Assembly (NCBI RefSeq): GCF_001941825.1
Contig: NZ_CP019038.1
Location: 6,014,001 to 6,078,000, forward strand
DNA: 64,000 nucleotides
Source of the DNA: Massilia putida
GTDB taxonomy: Bacteria; Pseudomonadota; Gammaproteobacteria; Burkholderiales; Burkholderiaceae_D
Reading direction: 5' to 3'
Shown: positions 51,848 to 59,211 of the stretch, one piece after another
Position numbering within the stretch: the first letter of the stretch is position 1
Layout of the letters: each line of letters opens with the position of its first letter
Program-made: the position numbers and the translations under genes
Notes under the pieces: generated by a model
The model's input: the letters and a program-made list of their open reading frames with translations, nothing else
What the model was told of the DNA's origin: nothing
Databases searched by the model: none

Positions 51848-53899
51848 TCAACGTTTCGCGCTTTGACCGGGCGGCGGCGCGACAGGCTTCGCGCCCGCTT
51901 TCGCCAGCAGGGCGTTGCACGGGCTGTCCTTGCCCGGTCCCATGTTGATCAGCGGGAGCAGGGCGGCCGCCGGTGCCGCGACGACGGCAAGTGCCGCCGC
52001 CGCGCCGCCTTTCAGCGCCAGCACTTTCTTGTCGAGCGACAGGTCCGGATGCTTGAACGTGCCGCGTACGAAGAACGGCGTGCGCAGCGTGAACACGCGC
52101 AGCGCCTTCGTCTCGGGCTTGATGCGCAGGTCCAACTGCTCGGTCGACATATTGACCCAGCCATTGATGTCGACGATCGCGTCGTCCGTGTCGAGTACGA
52201 AGGTGTGCGTCTGCGCCACGCCATCCTTCACGCCGAGGTCGGCGGCGAGGCAGTTCAGCTGGACTTCCTTGTCGCCGAACAGTTTGGTGATGATCACGTT
52301 GCCGACGTTCAGGCCCGCTTCCTCCAGCAACAGCTTGCTGACGACGCCCTGGCTGATGAGGCCCTTCACTTCGCCGTTCGACTTGGCCAGCATCGCGCCG
52401 ACGGAATCGCCCGTCGCCGTGAGCTTCGCTTCGCCATAGATCGAGCCGACCGTTGCCTGCATCTTTTCGATCTGCGGGAACAATTCCTTGATGTGGATGT
52501 CGCGCGCCTTCACGTCGGCCGTTGCCTTGATCGGTTCGTTCGCGTTACTGCCGTCGAGCTTGATGTTCGAGCTGACGTTGCCGCCGGCCATCGCGAAATC
52601 GAGGGGCTGCAGGGTCAACACGCCGTCGTCCATCCGGATATGGCTTTGCAGCTTGCTGAGCGGCAGGTCCTTGTCCTTGACGATGCGGTCGGCGGTAAAA
52701 CGCACGTCGGCGTCCAGCACCTTCCAGCGCTCCGAATGGAATTTCTCGACGGGCAGCGCCTTGCCTTCCGGCTGCACTTCGGCGACGCCGCGCGCGCGCT
52801 TGCTTGCGTTGGAGTCGGCGCCGATCAGCGGGCCCAGGTCGACGAAGCGCAGCTGGTGCGACACGATAGTGCCGGTCAGCTTGTTGCGCGGCTTGCCCGT
52901 CGCGAACTCGAGGTGGCCCGCGATGTCGGACTGGCCCACCTTGCCCTTGAACTTGTCGTAGATCCAGCGGCTCTTGTCCTTGCCGATCTCGCCCGTCAGG
53001 TGGCCGTCGGTCGAGAACGCGGGCGTCTCCGGCAGCAGGACGCCCGTGAACGGGTACAGCCGCGCCATCGACGGCGCCGCCAGCGTCAGCTTGAGGTCGG
53101 TGCCGGCCAGGTGGGCCGGGCGCGTGACCGTGCCTTCGACGGCGATGCGCGTATTGGCCGAGTGGATGTCGGCCTTCACGGGGAACGGTTCGTCCTGGTT
53201 GCGCAGCGACAGCACCTTGCCCGCCTTGCCGCCGCCGCCCACGGGCGCGCCGTTGTACTCGCCGCGCAGGGTCCAGGCGATGCCATAGGTCGGGTCGTCC
53301 GGGATCGTATCGAGGTCGGCCGTGACGTCGGCCTTGGTGACGGCGTCGATGACGTGCACGACGCCCTTGTTCAGCACGACGCGCTCGAGGTCGAGCGTCC
53401 ACTTCGATTTTTTCTGTTCCGGCGTGTAGACCCAGTTGTAGTGCGTGGCGTCGGTGCGCAGCAATTCGGCCTGCGGGCCGTCGAAGCGCAGCACGGGCAC
53501 GTGGATGGTGTGGGTCAGGAGGCCGAACGGATCGAGCGAGAACGAGAACTGGCGCACGCTCGCCATGTCGCGCTGGGGCAGGCCGGCTGGATTGCCCACG
53601 TGGACGTCGTCCGCGTACAGGTGCGGCCACGGGATGTAGTCGCGCCACGTGCGCTGGCCTTTCGGTATGCTGTTCGCGGGGCGCTCCCAGTGCACGGCGA
53701 GATTGCCGCGGATGGCGAACGGACGATCGATCGCGTCGCTGACCTTGTCGTCGAGCCAGGGTTTGACGCGGTTCCAGTCGAAGGTGAGCAGGATGACGAT
53801 GGCGATGACGGGAATCGCCACCAGCACGCCGACGATGCCGAGCGTGATCTTGACCGGGCGCGACAGGCGCGCACCGTGCTTGGGCTGTTGGGCTGTCAT
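51848..53899 (-). CDS. AsmA-family envelope protein
   Basis: 683 aa. It has an N-terminal membrane helix (KITLGIVGVLVAIPVIAIVI) and a long periplasmic part with the AsmA/DUF748 pattern: FDWNRVKPWLDDKVSDAIDR then PFAIRGNLAVHWERP near the start, and repeated beta segments. The C-terminal AsmA domain has NGEVKGLISQGVVSKLLLEE, GLNVGNVIITKLFGDKEVQL then NCLAADLGVKDGVAQTHTF, and DINGWVNMSTEQLDLRIKPE. AsmA-like proteins are thought to move phospholipid or aid outer-membrane assembly. It lies between two dyad/element regions in the envelope island. Confidence 0.92.
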   Translation of the reverse strand: MTAQQPKHGARLSRPVKITLGIVGVLVAIPVIAIVILLTFDWNRVKPWLDDKVSDAIDRPFAIRGNLAVHWERPANSIPKGQRTWRDYIPWPHLYADDVHVGNPAGLPQRDMASVRQFSFSLDPFGLLTHTIHVPVLRFDGPQAELLRTDATHYNWVYTPEQKKSKWTLDLERVVLNKGVVHVIDAVTKADVTADLDTIPDDPTYGIAWTLRGEYNGAPVGGGGKAGKVLSLRNQDEPFPVKADIHSANTRIAVEGTVTRPAHLAGTDLKLTLAAPSMARLYPFTGVLLPETPAFSTDGHLTGEIGKDKSRWIYDKFKGKVGQSDIAGHLEFATGKPRNKLTGTIVSHQLRFVDLGPLIGADSNASKRARGVAEVQPEGKALPVEKFHSERWKVLDADVRFTADRIVKDKDLPLSKLQSHIRMDDGVLTLQPLDFAMAGGNVSSNIKLDGSNANEPIKATADVKARDIHIKELFPQIEKMQATVGSIYGEAKLTATGDSVGAMLAKSNGEVKGLISQGVVSKLLLEEAGLNVGNVIITKLFGDKEVQLNCLAADLGVKDGVAQTHTFVLDTDDAIVDINGWVNMSTEQLDLRIKPETKALRVFTLRTPFFVRGTFKHPDLSLDKKVLALKGGAAAALAVVAAPAAALLPLINMGPGKDSPCNALLAKAGAKPVAPPPGQSAKR

Positions 53900-53963
53900 G
53901 GCCTTCCTTCTGTTGTTCTATTGGTGGTTGAGCGCAGATTAACGTAAAGGTCATTCGGTCAAT

Positions 53964-53977
53964 GTGCGGTGCCGCAC
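53964..53977. promoter_or_regulatory. Dyad site, GTGCG-GTGC-CGCAC
   Basis: A perfect 5-4-5 palindrome in the divergent region between asmA-type (65-78 bp upstream) and DUF4398 (114-127 bp upstream) genes; member of the GTRCG-N4-CGYAC group. Confidence 0.55.
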
Positions 53978-54090
53978 CGTAGCCCGGCCGCAGGCGGCCC
54001 GAGGGGTGTCTATGTGCGCCACCGAACCGATCTCGGCGGGCCAGAGGGTTATAACGTTACCAACACAATCTTACAAACAGGAGTCGCAAG

Positions 54091-54483
54091 ATGGATACGA
54101 AATCGATGGACCTGCTGATGCGGGTCGGCGTAGCCGCCGCGGTGCTTTCGCTGGCCGCGTGCGCCAGCCCGGAAAAGACCCCGGCCACGGCTGCCGTCGC
54201 GGTTTCGCACAATGCTGTCGAGAATGCCGTATCGGCCGGCGCGCCCGAACTGGCGCCGGCCGAGATCACCGCCGCGCGCGACAAGATGATGCGCGCCAAC
54301 CAGGCGCTCGCCGCCAAGGATTACAAGACGGCGCGCGAACTGGCGATCCAGGCCCAGGCCGACGCCAAGCTGGCGCAGAGCAAGGCCAATTCGGCCAAGG
54401 CGACGGCCGCCGCCGATGCCCTCAACGAAGACTTGCGCGTGCTGCGCCAGGAAGTCGACCGCGCCAATTCCGACCAGCGTTAA
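54091..54483 (+). CDS. DUF4398 lipoprotein
   Basis: 130 aa with AGGAG before the ATG. The signal VGVAAAVLSLAACASPEK gives a lipobox LAAC. The mature DUF4398 helical hairpin is LAPAEITAARDKMMRANQAL and ARELAIQAQADAKLAQSKAN, ending in VLRQEVDRANSDQR. It is first of six genes on the plus strand (54091-57160) with gaps of 18-36 bp that share one terminator. The next gene carries a similar segment fused to an OmpA domain, so the two may pack together at the outer membrane. Confidence 0.88.
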   Translation: MDTKSMDLLMRVGVAAAVLSLAACASPEKTPATAAVAVSHNAVENAVSAGAPELAPAEITAARDKMMRANQALAAKDYKTARELAIQAQADAKLAQSKANSAKATAAADALNEDLRVLRQEVDRANSDQR

Positions 54484-54501
54484 TCCCAGAAAGGAAGCAT
54501 C

Positions 54502-55425
54502 ATGAAAATGAATTTCCTGAAGGCTATCGTATTTGCCGGCGCCGTCGCGCTGGCCGGCTGCAGCACCGTTCCGACCACGACGCCCACGCTGGACGAGGCG
54601 CGCGCCGATTTCGTCGCGGCCAACAACAACCCGCAGGTCGCGACGTACGCGCCGAACGAGTTCAAGCAGGCCAGCGACGCGCTCGACCAGGCCAACCAGG
54701 CCGCGGCCAAGCGCGAGAGCCTGGACACGATCGACCGCCTGGCCTACGTCGCCAAGCAGCGCATCGCCACGGCCCAGGAAGTCGCGAAATCCAAGGCCGC
54801 CGAGGCCGAGGTCGCCAACGCGAGCCGCGAGCGCGACCGCGTGCAGCTGGAAGCACGCACCGCCGAGGCCGACCGCGCCAAGCGCGACGCGGCCGCCGCC
54901 CAGGCGCAGGCGGCCGCCGCGCAGGCTCAGGCCCAGGATGCCCAGGCCCAGGCCGCGGCAGCCCAGCAGCAGGCCGCCCAGCAGGCCGACCGCGCAGCGC
55001 GCCTGGAAGCCCTGCTCGTCGAACTGCATGCGCAGAAGACCGAACGCGGCATGGTCGTCACGATCGGCGACGTGCTGTTCGCCACCGACCGCGCGGAACT
55101 GAACGCGAACGGCATGGCGACCGTGCGCAAACTGGCCGAGATCATGATGCAGAACCCCGACCGCACGGTCATGGTCGAAGGATTTACCGACAGCACGGGC
55201 AGCGCGGCCCACAACAAGGACCTGTCCGAGCGCCGCGCGGCGTCCGTCGCCCAGGCCCTGGTGAGCCTTGGCGTGCCGCGCGAGCGCATCGGCACGCGCG
55301 GCTATGGCGAGGCCTTCCCGGTCGCGCCGAACAACACGGCGGCCAACCGCCAGTTGAACCGCCGCGTGGAAATCGTGCTGTCGAACGCGGGCGCGACGAT
55401 CCCGCCGCGAGCGGCCCAGCGCTAA
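54502..55425 (+). CDS. OmpA-family lipoprotein with DUF4398-like N-terminus
   Basis: 307 aa. The lipoprotein signal ends VALAGC (Cys20). Residues about 30-100 are a DUF4398-like helix pair (TLDEARADFVAANNNPQVAT, YAPNEFKQASDALDQANQAA). An Ala/Gln-rich coiled coil (about 100-175) follows. The OmpA domain has GDVLFATDRAELNANGMATV, VMVEGFTDSTGSAAHNKDLS, ERRAASVAQALVSLGVPRER and NRRVEIVLSN. The coiled coil could reach from the outer membrane to peptidoglycan. Second in the six-gene run. Confidence 0.92.
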   Translation: MKMNFLKAIVFAGAVALAGCSTVPTTTPTLDEARADFVAANNNPQVATYAPNEFKQASDALDQANQAAAKRESLDTIDRLAYVAKQRIATAQEVAKSKAAEAEVANASRERDRVQLEARTAEADRAKRDAAAAQAQAAAAQAQAQDAQAQAAAAQQQAAQQADRAARLEALLVELHAQKTERGMVVTIGDVLFATDRAELNANGMATVRKLAEIMMQNPDRTVMVEGFTDSTGSAAHNKDLSERRAASVAQALVSLGVPRERIGTRGYGEAFPVAPNNTAANRQLNRRVEIVLSNAGATIPPRAAQR

Positions 55426-55456
55426 TGAAAACCCCCCACTGAAAGAGGATAGATTC

Positions 55457-55993
55457 ATGGAACAGAACGCATCCAACCTGGCGCACGGCTTCGACATCGC
55501 GGAAATCCGCCGCGCGGCCGCCAATCTCGAGGACGGCGCCGTCACCGAGGGTTACGCGGCCGACCGCGAAGCCGTGATCGCGATGCTCAACGCCGCGCTC
55601 GCGACGGAACTGCTGTGCGTGCTGCGCTACAAGCGCCACTACTTCACGGTCAGCGGCCCGAACACCGGCCACATCAAGGCCGAGTTCCTCGAGCATGCGC
55701 AACAGGAACAGGACCACGCCGACCGCATCGCCGAGCGCATCGTGCAGCTGAACGGTTCGCCGAACTTCAACCCGGCCACGCTGACCCAGCGCAGCCATGC
55801 GGAGTACGACGATTCGGAAGACGTGCAGGCGATGATCCGCGCCGACCTGATCGCCGAGCGCGTGGCGATCGAATCCTACCGCCAGATGATCCAGGCCATC
55901 GGCGACAGCGATCCGACGACGAAGATCATGCTGACCGAGATCCTGGCCGTCGAGGAAGAGCACGCCGACGACATGCGCGACCTGCTGGCCTGA
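55457..55993 (+). CDS. Ferritin-like domain protein
   Basis: 178 aa with AGAGGAT upstream. It is a four-helix bundle of the bacterioferritin/ferritin-like group: LNAALATELLCVLRYKRHYF, AEFLEHAQQEQDHADRIAER, LIAERVAIESYRQMIQAIGD and EILAVEEEHADDMRDLLA supply Glu/His residues for a di-iron site (E in ATELL, ExxH in EFLEH, E in AERVAIE, ExxH in EEEH). It lacks a Met heme ligand that can be placed with confidence. It probably stores or oxidises iron, or protects DNA and envelope in stress. Third in the run. Confidence 0.87.
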   Translation: MEQNASNLAHGFDIAEIRRAAANLEDGAVTEGYAADREAVIAMLNAALATELLCVLRYKRHYFTVSGPNTGHIKAEFLEHAQQEQDHADRIAERIVQLNGSPNFNPATLTQRSHAEYDDSEDVQAMIRADLIAERVAIESYRQMIQAIGDSDPTTKIMLTEILAVEEEHADDMRDLLA

Positions 55994-56029
55994 ACTTTTT
56001 ACCGACCCACCAATAACAAGGAGTACATC

Positions 56030-56371
56030 ATGCTAGATACCATCAGCCGCGCCAATGGCAGCGCATCGTCCGTGAACGGCGCTGCGAAAGACACGTCCGG
56101 CGACATGAAAGCGCTGGTCAAGGATGCCCAGTCGCTGCTGAGCGCCGCCGCTTCCCTCACGGGCAACAAGGCCGACGAGCTGCGCGAGCGCGGCATGGAA
56201 CTACTCGACCAGGCGCTGGGCAAGGCAGGCAAATACCAGGATCAAGCCATGGTCAAGGGCAAGGAACTGGCGCATACGGCCGATGTCTATGTGAAGGACA
56301 ACCCATGGCGCACCGTGGCCGTGGCGGCCGGCGTCGGCCTGCTGCTGGGTGTCATTCTGGGCCGCAAATAA
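56030..56371 (+). CDS. yqjD: DUF883 family protein (ElaB/YqjD-like)
   Basis: 113 aa with AAGGAG upstream. A helical N-terminal part (DMKALVKDAQSLLSAAASLT, GNKADELRERGMELLDQALG) is followed by DVYVKDNPWRTVAVAAGVGL and LLGVILGRK, the DUF883 C-terminal membrane helix ending in GRK. ElaB/YqjD proteins sit at the inner membrane and bind ribosomes in stationary phase in E. coli. Fourth in the run and followed by yqjE- and yqjK-like genes, the same order as in E. coli. Confidence 0.92.
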   Translation: MLDTISRANGSASSVNGAAKDTSGDMKALVKDAQSLLSAAASLTGNKADELRERGMELLDQALGKAGKYQDQAMVKGKELAHTADVYVKDNPWRTVAVAAGVGLLLGVILGRK

Positions 56372-56389
56372 TAACGGTCGGGGGCAGCC

Positions 56390-56776
56390 ATGGATAACAA
56401 CGAAACCGTCGTGCATAGCCCCGGCCTCATGGGTGGAATCACGGGCCTGGCCAAGAACCTGTTCGGGCTCGTGGTGTCGCGCGTGGAACTCGCATCGCTC
56501 GAGCTGGCGGAAGTGCGCAACCACGTGATCGAACTCGTGGCCATCTTCGCGCTGGCCGCCCTGGCCACATGGTTCGCGCTGGCCTACGGCACAGCCACGA
56601 TCGTGGCGCTGGCCTGGGACGAAATGGGGTGGAAGATCCTGCTGGTCATGTTCGCCGTGTTCGCCGTGATCACCCTGATCCTCGTGATGAAGGGACTCGC
56701 CTTGCTCAAGCAGGGCAAGCTGGCGTTCCCGGAGACCATGAAGGAATTGCGCAACGACCGCGACATGCTCATGTGA
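56390..56776 (+). CDS. yqjE: YqjE-like phage-holin-family membrane protein
   Basis: 128 aa. NLFGLVVSRVELASLELAEV opens the Phage_holin_3_6/YqjE (DUF1469) domain. Two membrane helices follow: HVIELVAIFALAALATWFAL and ILLVMFAVFAVITLILVMKG, then a polar tail (FPETMKELRNDRDML). Despite the family name, no phage genes are nearby. It starts 18 bp after the DUF883 gene and partners with it in many proteobacteria; the molecular role is unknown. Confidence 0.9.
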   Translation: MDNNETVVHSPGLMGGITGLAKNLFGLVVSRVELASLELAEVRNHVIELVAIFALAALATWFALAYGTATIVALAWDEMGWKILLVMFAVFAVITLILVMKGLALLKQGKLAFPETMKELRNDRDMLM

Positions 56777-56794
56777 GCAGAAAGGATCTCGACC

Positions 56795-57160
56795 ATGGAA
56801 AAGACGATCGGCCATCACACGCATGGCTCCCACGAAGAGCGCAAGCGGGCACTGCTGCGTGACGGCGAGTTCTACCGCACGGGTGTGGCCCACGCGCGCG
56901 CCCAGATCAAGCACGCGGCGCGTCCCGAAGTGATGCTGCATTCCGTCATCGACCACGCGACCTGGGCATTGCGTGCCCGGGCCGACGCGCTGCTCAAGCC
57001 GACCGGCACGAGCATCTCGGTGATGGCGCCGTATGCCCTGACCGTGCTGGGCTTCATCCGCAAGCGCAAGCTCGGCAAGCCGGCGCTGGGCGTCGCCGCC
57101 GTCCTGGGCGCGCTCGGTTGGTATTTGCAGCGCAAACGCGCGCAGCAAGTGGCATACTAG
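56795..57160 (+). CDS. YqjK-like small membrane protein
   Basis: 121 aa with AAAGGAT upstream. The N-terminus is charged (HEERKRALLRDGEFYRTGVA, then HARAQIKHAARPEVMLHSVI). Two short hydrophobic segments follow (SISVMAPYALTVLGFI and ALGVAAVLGALGWYL) and a basic end RKRAQQVAY. Position after yqjD and yqjE suggests the yqjK role, but similarity to E. coli YqjK is not evident by eye. Last gene of the six-gene run, 76 bp before a terminator. Confidence 0.75.
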   Translation: MEKTIGHHTHGSHEERKRALLRDGEFYRTGVAHARAQIKHAARPEVMLHSVIDHATWALRARADALLKPTGTSISVMAPYALTVLGFIRKRKLGKPALGVAAVLGALGWYLQRKRAQQVAY

Positions 57161-57235
57161 GGACAACGCATCCCGATATGTCAGGCGTGGTCCGCACCCC
57201 GGACCGCGCCGTTCACGAATATGGTGGGGCTTGAG

Positions 57236-57272
57236 CGGCGTCGCAATCTTCGATTGGACGCCGTCTTTTTTT
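57236..57272 (+). terminator. Terminator of the DUF4398-to-yqjK run
   Basis: CGGCGT-CG-CAATC pairs with GATTG-G-ACGCCG (57236-57263) around TTC, followed by TCTTTTTTTG. Confidence 0.88.
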
Positions 57273-57290
57273 GCGCGCCGCGTTCCCATG

Positions 57291-57314
57291 AAAAAAGCCG
57301 GCACGGGCCGGCTT
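57291..57314 (-). terminator. Terminator of the downstream glycine-zipper gene
   Basis: On the minus strand, AAGCCGGC-CCGT-GCCGGC is followed by TTTTTTC (57296-57291). Confidence 0.85.
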
Positions 57315-57333
57315 CCTTCAGCAGCGCTCTTGC

Positions 57334-57798
57334 TCAGTAGCGGTAGACGCGTCCGTCGACGATGCGCACGCGGTTGCCCACGCGCAGGTCGTACACATTG
57401 TCCTGGACGACGGTGCGGTATTCGCCATTGTCGAGGCGGATATTGACTGCATACATCTGCTGAGCTTCGCCATTGCGATTGGCCTCCACGCGGTTCCCGA
57501 TCGCCGCGCCCGCGACGCCGCCGGCCACCGTAGCCGCGGTACGGCCGCCGCCGCTGCCGACCTGGTTACCGGCCAGCGCACCGACGAGGCCGCCGACGAT
57601 CGCACCGGCGCCACTCGTGCGACCTTCGCCGCTGGTCACCTGGATCGACTCGATCGTGCCGTAGCCGGCCGCAGCGGTGTTGTCGTAGCCGCTGCGGTAG
57701 CCGTCGTTGGCGTAATACGGCTGGGACGACTGGCTGGCGCAACCACCGAGGAGCGCACTGGCCGCAACGAGGGCGGCAAGGGTACGAGTAGCTTTCAT
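57334..57798 (-). CDS. Glycine-zipper 2TM lipoprotein, SlyB-like
   Basis: 154 aa. The lipoprotein signal ends SALLGGC (Cys20). A Tyr-rich stretch (PYYANDGYRSGYDN) precedes TIESIQVTSGEGRTSGAGAI, then the glycine zipper VGGLVGALAGNQVGSGGGRT and VAGGVAGAAIGNRVE, and an SH3-like tail (YAVNIRLDNGEYRTV, VGNRVRIVDGRVYRY). It matches the Rick-17kDa/SlyB group, outer-membrane lipoproteins induced by envelope stress. It is related to the protein at 49046-49855. A GTGCG dyad lies 60-73 bp upstream. Confidence 0.92.
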   Translation of the reverse strand: MKATRTLAALVAASALLGGCASQSSQPYYANDGYRSGYDNTAAAGYGTIESIQVTSGEGRTSGAGAIVGGLVGALAGNQVGSGGGRTAATVAGGVAGAAIGNRVEANRNGEAQQMYAVNIRLDNGEYRTVVQDNVYDLRVGNRVRIVDGRVYRY

Positions 57799-57857
57799 GA
57801 CTTATTCTCCTGGCAAAAAATGTAGGACCAGATTACGCAGTCATGTGTAACGGGTCT

Positions 57858-57871
57858 GTGCGATGACGCAC
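57858..57871. promoter_or_regulatory. Dyad site, GTGCG-ATGA-CGCAC
   Basis: A perfect 5-4-5 palindrome (extended TGTGCG...CGCACT), 60-73 bp upstream of the SlyB-like gene; member of the GTRCG-N4-CGYAC group. Confidence 0.55.
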
Positions 57872-57969
57872 TCACCCTTCAGCCATAAACCGATGCTTTT
57901 TCATCATCTCTTTGCCTGTGTTCGTCAGCGAACAGAAAGCGCCGTTACGGCAGAGTAAAACGTTACCAG

Positions 57970-58096
57970 GGAACCTCGAACAACCGTCGCGAGCGGCAGC
58001 AATGCCGTTCGGGAAGCGCAACTGCACGAGCATAGCGGGCATCGCAGGACTCGCCGTCCGCGACGACAGTGCAACGCGCTGCAGGTCTTTCGACGT
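57970..58096 (+). ncRNA. Candidate structured RNA element, copy 1
   Basis: It matches copy 2 (51833-51709, minus) over ~125 nt. Hairpin I (57991-58010) is GAGCGGCA-GCAA-TGCCGTTC, an 8-bp stem with a GNRA-type loop. Hairpin II (58043-58062) is CGC-A-GGAC-TCGCC-GTCCGCG, enclosed by GCAT (58030-58033) pairing with GTGC (58069-58072). It lies 45 bp before the start of the Cys-repeat protein gene, on the same strand. No ORF of its own is convincing. Confidence 0.45.
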
Positions 58097-58140
58097 TTCC
58101 GCAAGAAGGTTGAAAAACGTGGCAGACAAGGAGAAGAAAA

Positions 58141-58689
58141 ATGCGCACATCACACGTCATCCTGTTGTTGGGCGCGGCCCTGTTGTGGGCCGCCGGACAT
58201 GTCCGCGCGGCGACGCCGGAAGCCAAGCTGGCTTACCAGCAGGCGCGCGACGCGGCGGCGGCCGAGTACAAGACGGCGCATGCCCGCTGCGAAGCCATCA
58301 CGGGTAATCCAAAGGACGTCTGCATCCTCGAAGCGAAGGCGGCGCGCGTGCGTGCCGACGAGGAGGCGCGCGCGAAATACGAAGACACGTTGAAGGCCTA
58401 TACGCAGGCACGTATGCGCATCGCCGGCGCCAACTACGACCTCGACAAGGCGCGCTGCGCCGGGCTGACGGGCAACGACAAGGACGTGTGCCTGGAACAG
58501 GCCAAGGCCCGTCTCGTCGCCGCGCAGGCGGATGCGAAGGCCGACCAGAAAACCATCGAAGCGCGCAACGCGGCGCGCGAGGACAAGCAATCCGCCGCGT
58601 ATCGCGTCGCACGGGAGAAATGCGATGCCTTCGCGGGCGCCGCGAAGGATCAATGCGTCTCGGCCGCGAAGGCCGAGTTCGGCAAATAA
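58141..58689 (+). CDS. Periplasmic protein with three Cys-pair repeats
   Basis: 182 aa with AAGGAG about 8 bp upstream. A signal peptide (VILLLGAALLWAAGHVRA) is followed by a helical, Ala/Lys-rich protein. A motif is repeated three times: RCEAITGNPKDVCILEAKA, RCAGLTGNDKDVCLEQAKA and KCDAFAGAAKDQCVSAAKA, that is C-x5-G-x2-KD-x-C-x3-AKA, spaced about 55 and 50 residues. The Cys pairs may form local disulfides that pin helical hairpins. No function is known. A BON lipoprotein gene follows 65 bp downstream, so both may be one stress unit. Confidence 0.82.
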   Translation: MRTSHVILLLGAALLWAAGHVRAATPEAKLAYQQARDAAAAEYKTAHARCEAITGNPKDVCILEAKAARVRADEEARAKYEDTLKAYTQARMRIAGANYDLDKARCAGLTGNDKDVCLEQAKARLVAAQADAKADQKTIEARNAAREDKQSAAYRVAREKCDAFAGAAKDQCVSAAKAEFGK

Positions 58690-58754
58690 GCGGATAACAC
58701 CGCACCCCGCTCATGAAGAGCACAACCAGTACCACCACTAACGAGGAGTTCACC

Positions 58755-59069
58755 ATGAACGTCACCAAACGCATCGCCACCGCCATCTTCACCGCCGCCG
58801 TCGCCTTCACCGTCGTCGGCTGCTCGTCGAGCCCGACCAAGGAAAGCACCGGCGAGTACATCGACGACGCCGCCATCACGGCGAAGGTCAAGGCTGCGAT
58901 CTTCAACGAGCCGACCCTGAAGTCGACCGAGATCAATGTCGAGACCTACAAGGGCGACGTGCAGCTGTCGGGCTTCGTGGCCCAGCCGCAAGATGCGCAG
59001 AAGGCTGCCGATGTGGCCCGTGGCGTGAAAGGTGTGGCGTCGGTCAAGAACGACATCCGCGTAAAATAA
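58755..59069 (+). CDS. BON-domain lipoprotein, second copy
   Basis: 104 aa from the ATG at 58755, with GAGGAG 8 bp upstream; the longer frame to 58713 is not needed. The signal ends AFTVVGC. The BON domain reads IDDAAITAKVKAAIFNEPTL, KSTEINVETYKGDVQLSGFV, then ARGVKGVASVKNDIRVK. It is paralogous to the BON protein at 51260-51592. Probably an OsmY-like envelope stress protein. Confidence 0.93.
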   Translation: MNVTKRIATAIFTAAVAFTVVGCSSSPTKESTGEYIDDAAITAKVKAAIFNEPTLKSTEINVETYKGDVQLSGFVAQPQDAQKAADVARGVKGVASVKNDIRVK

Positions 59070-59211
59070 AGCCGGCGGGGGTCCGGGCACTGTCCTGACG
59101 GCATAAGCGCCGACCCCAATGGTTGTTCGATCGCCGCCCCATGCGGCATCCGCCCGCCACGACACGGCCCGGCGGATGCCCGCGGCCGGCTGTTTTTTTC
59201 AGGCAGGTATC

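Noticed and set aside
56390..56776. Prophage signal from a 'phage holin family' protein
   Set aside because: It is a chromosomal YqjE relative beside yqjD; no other phage genes are present.
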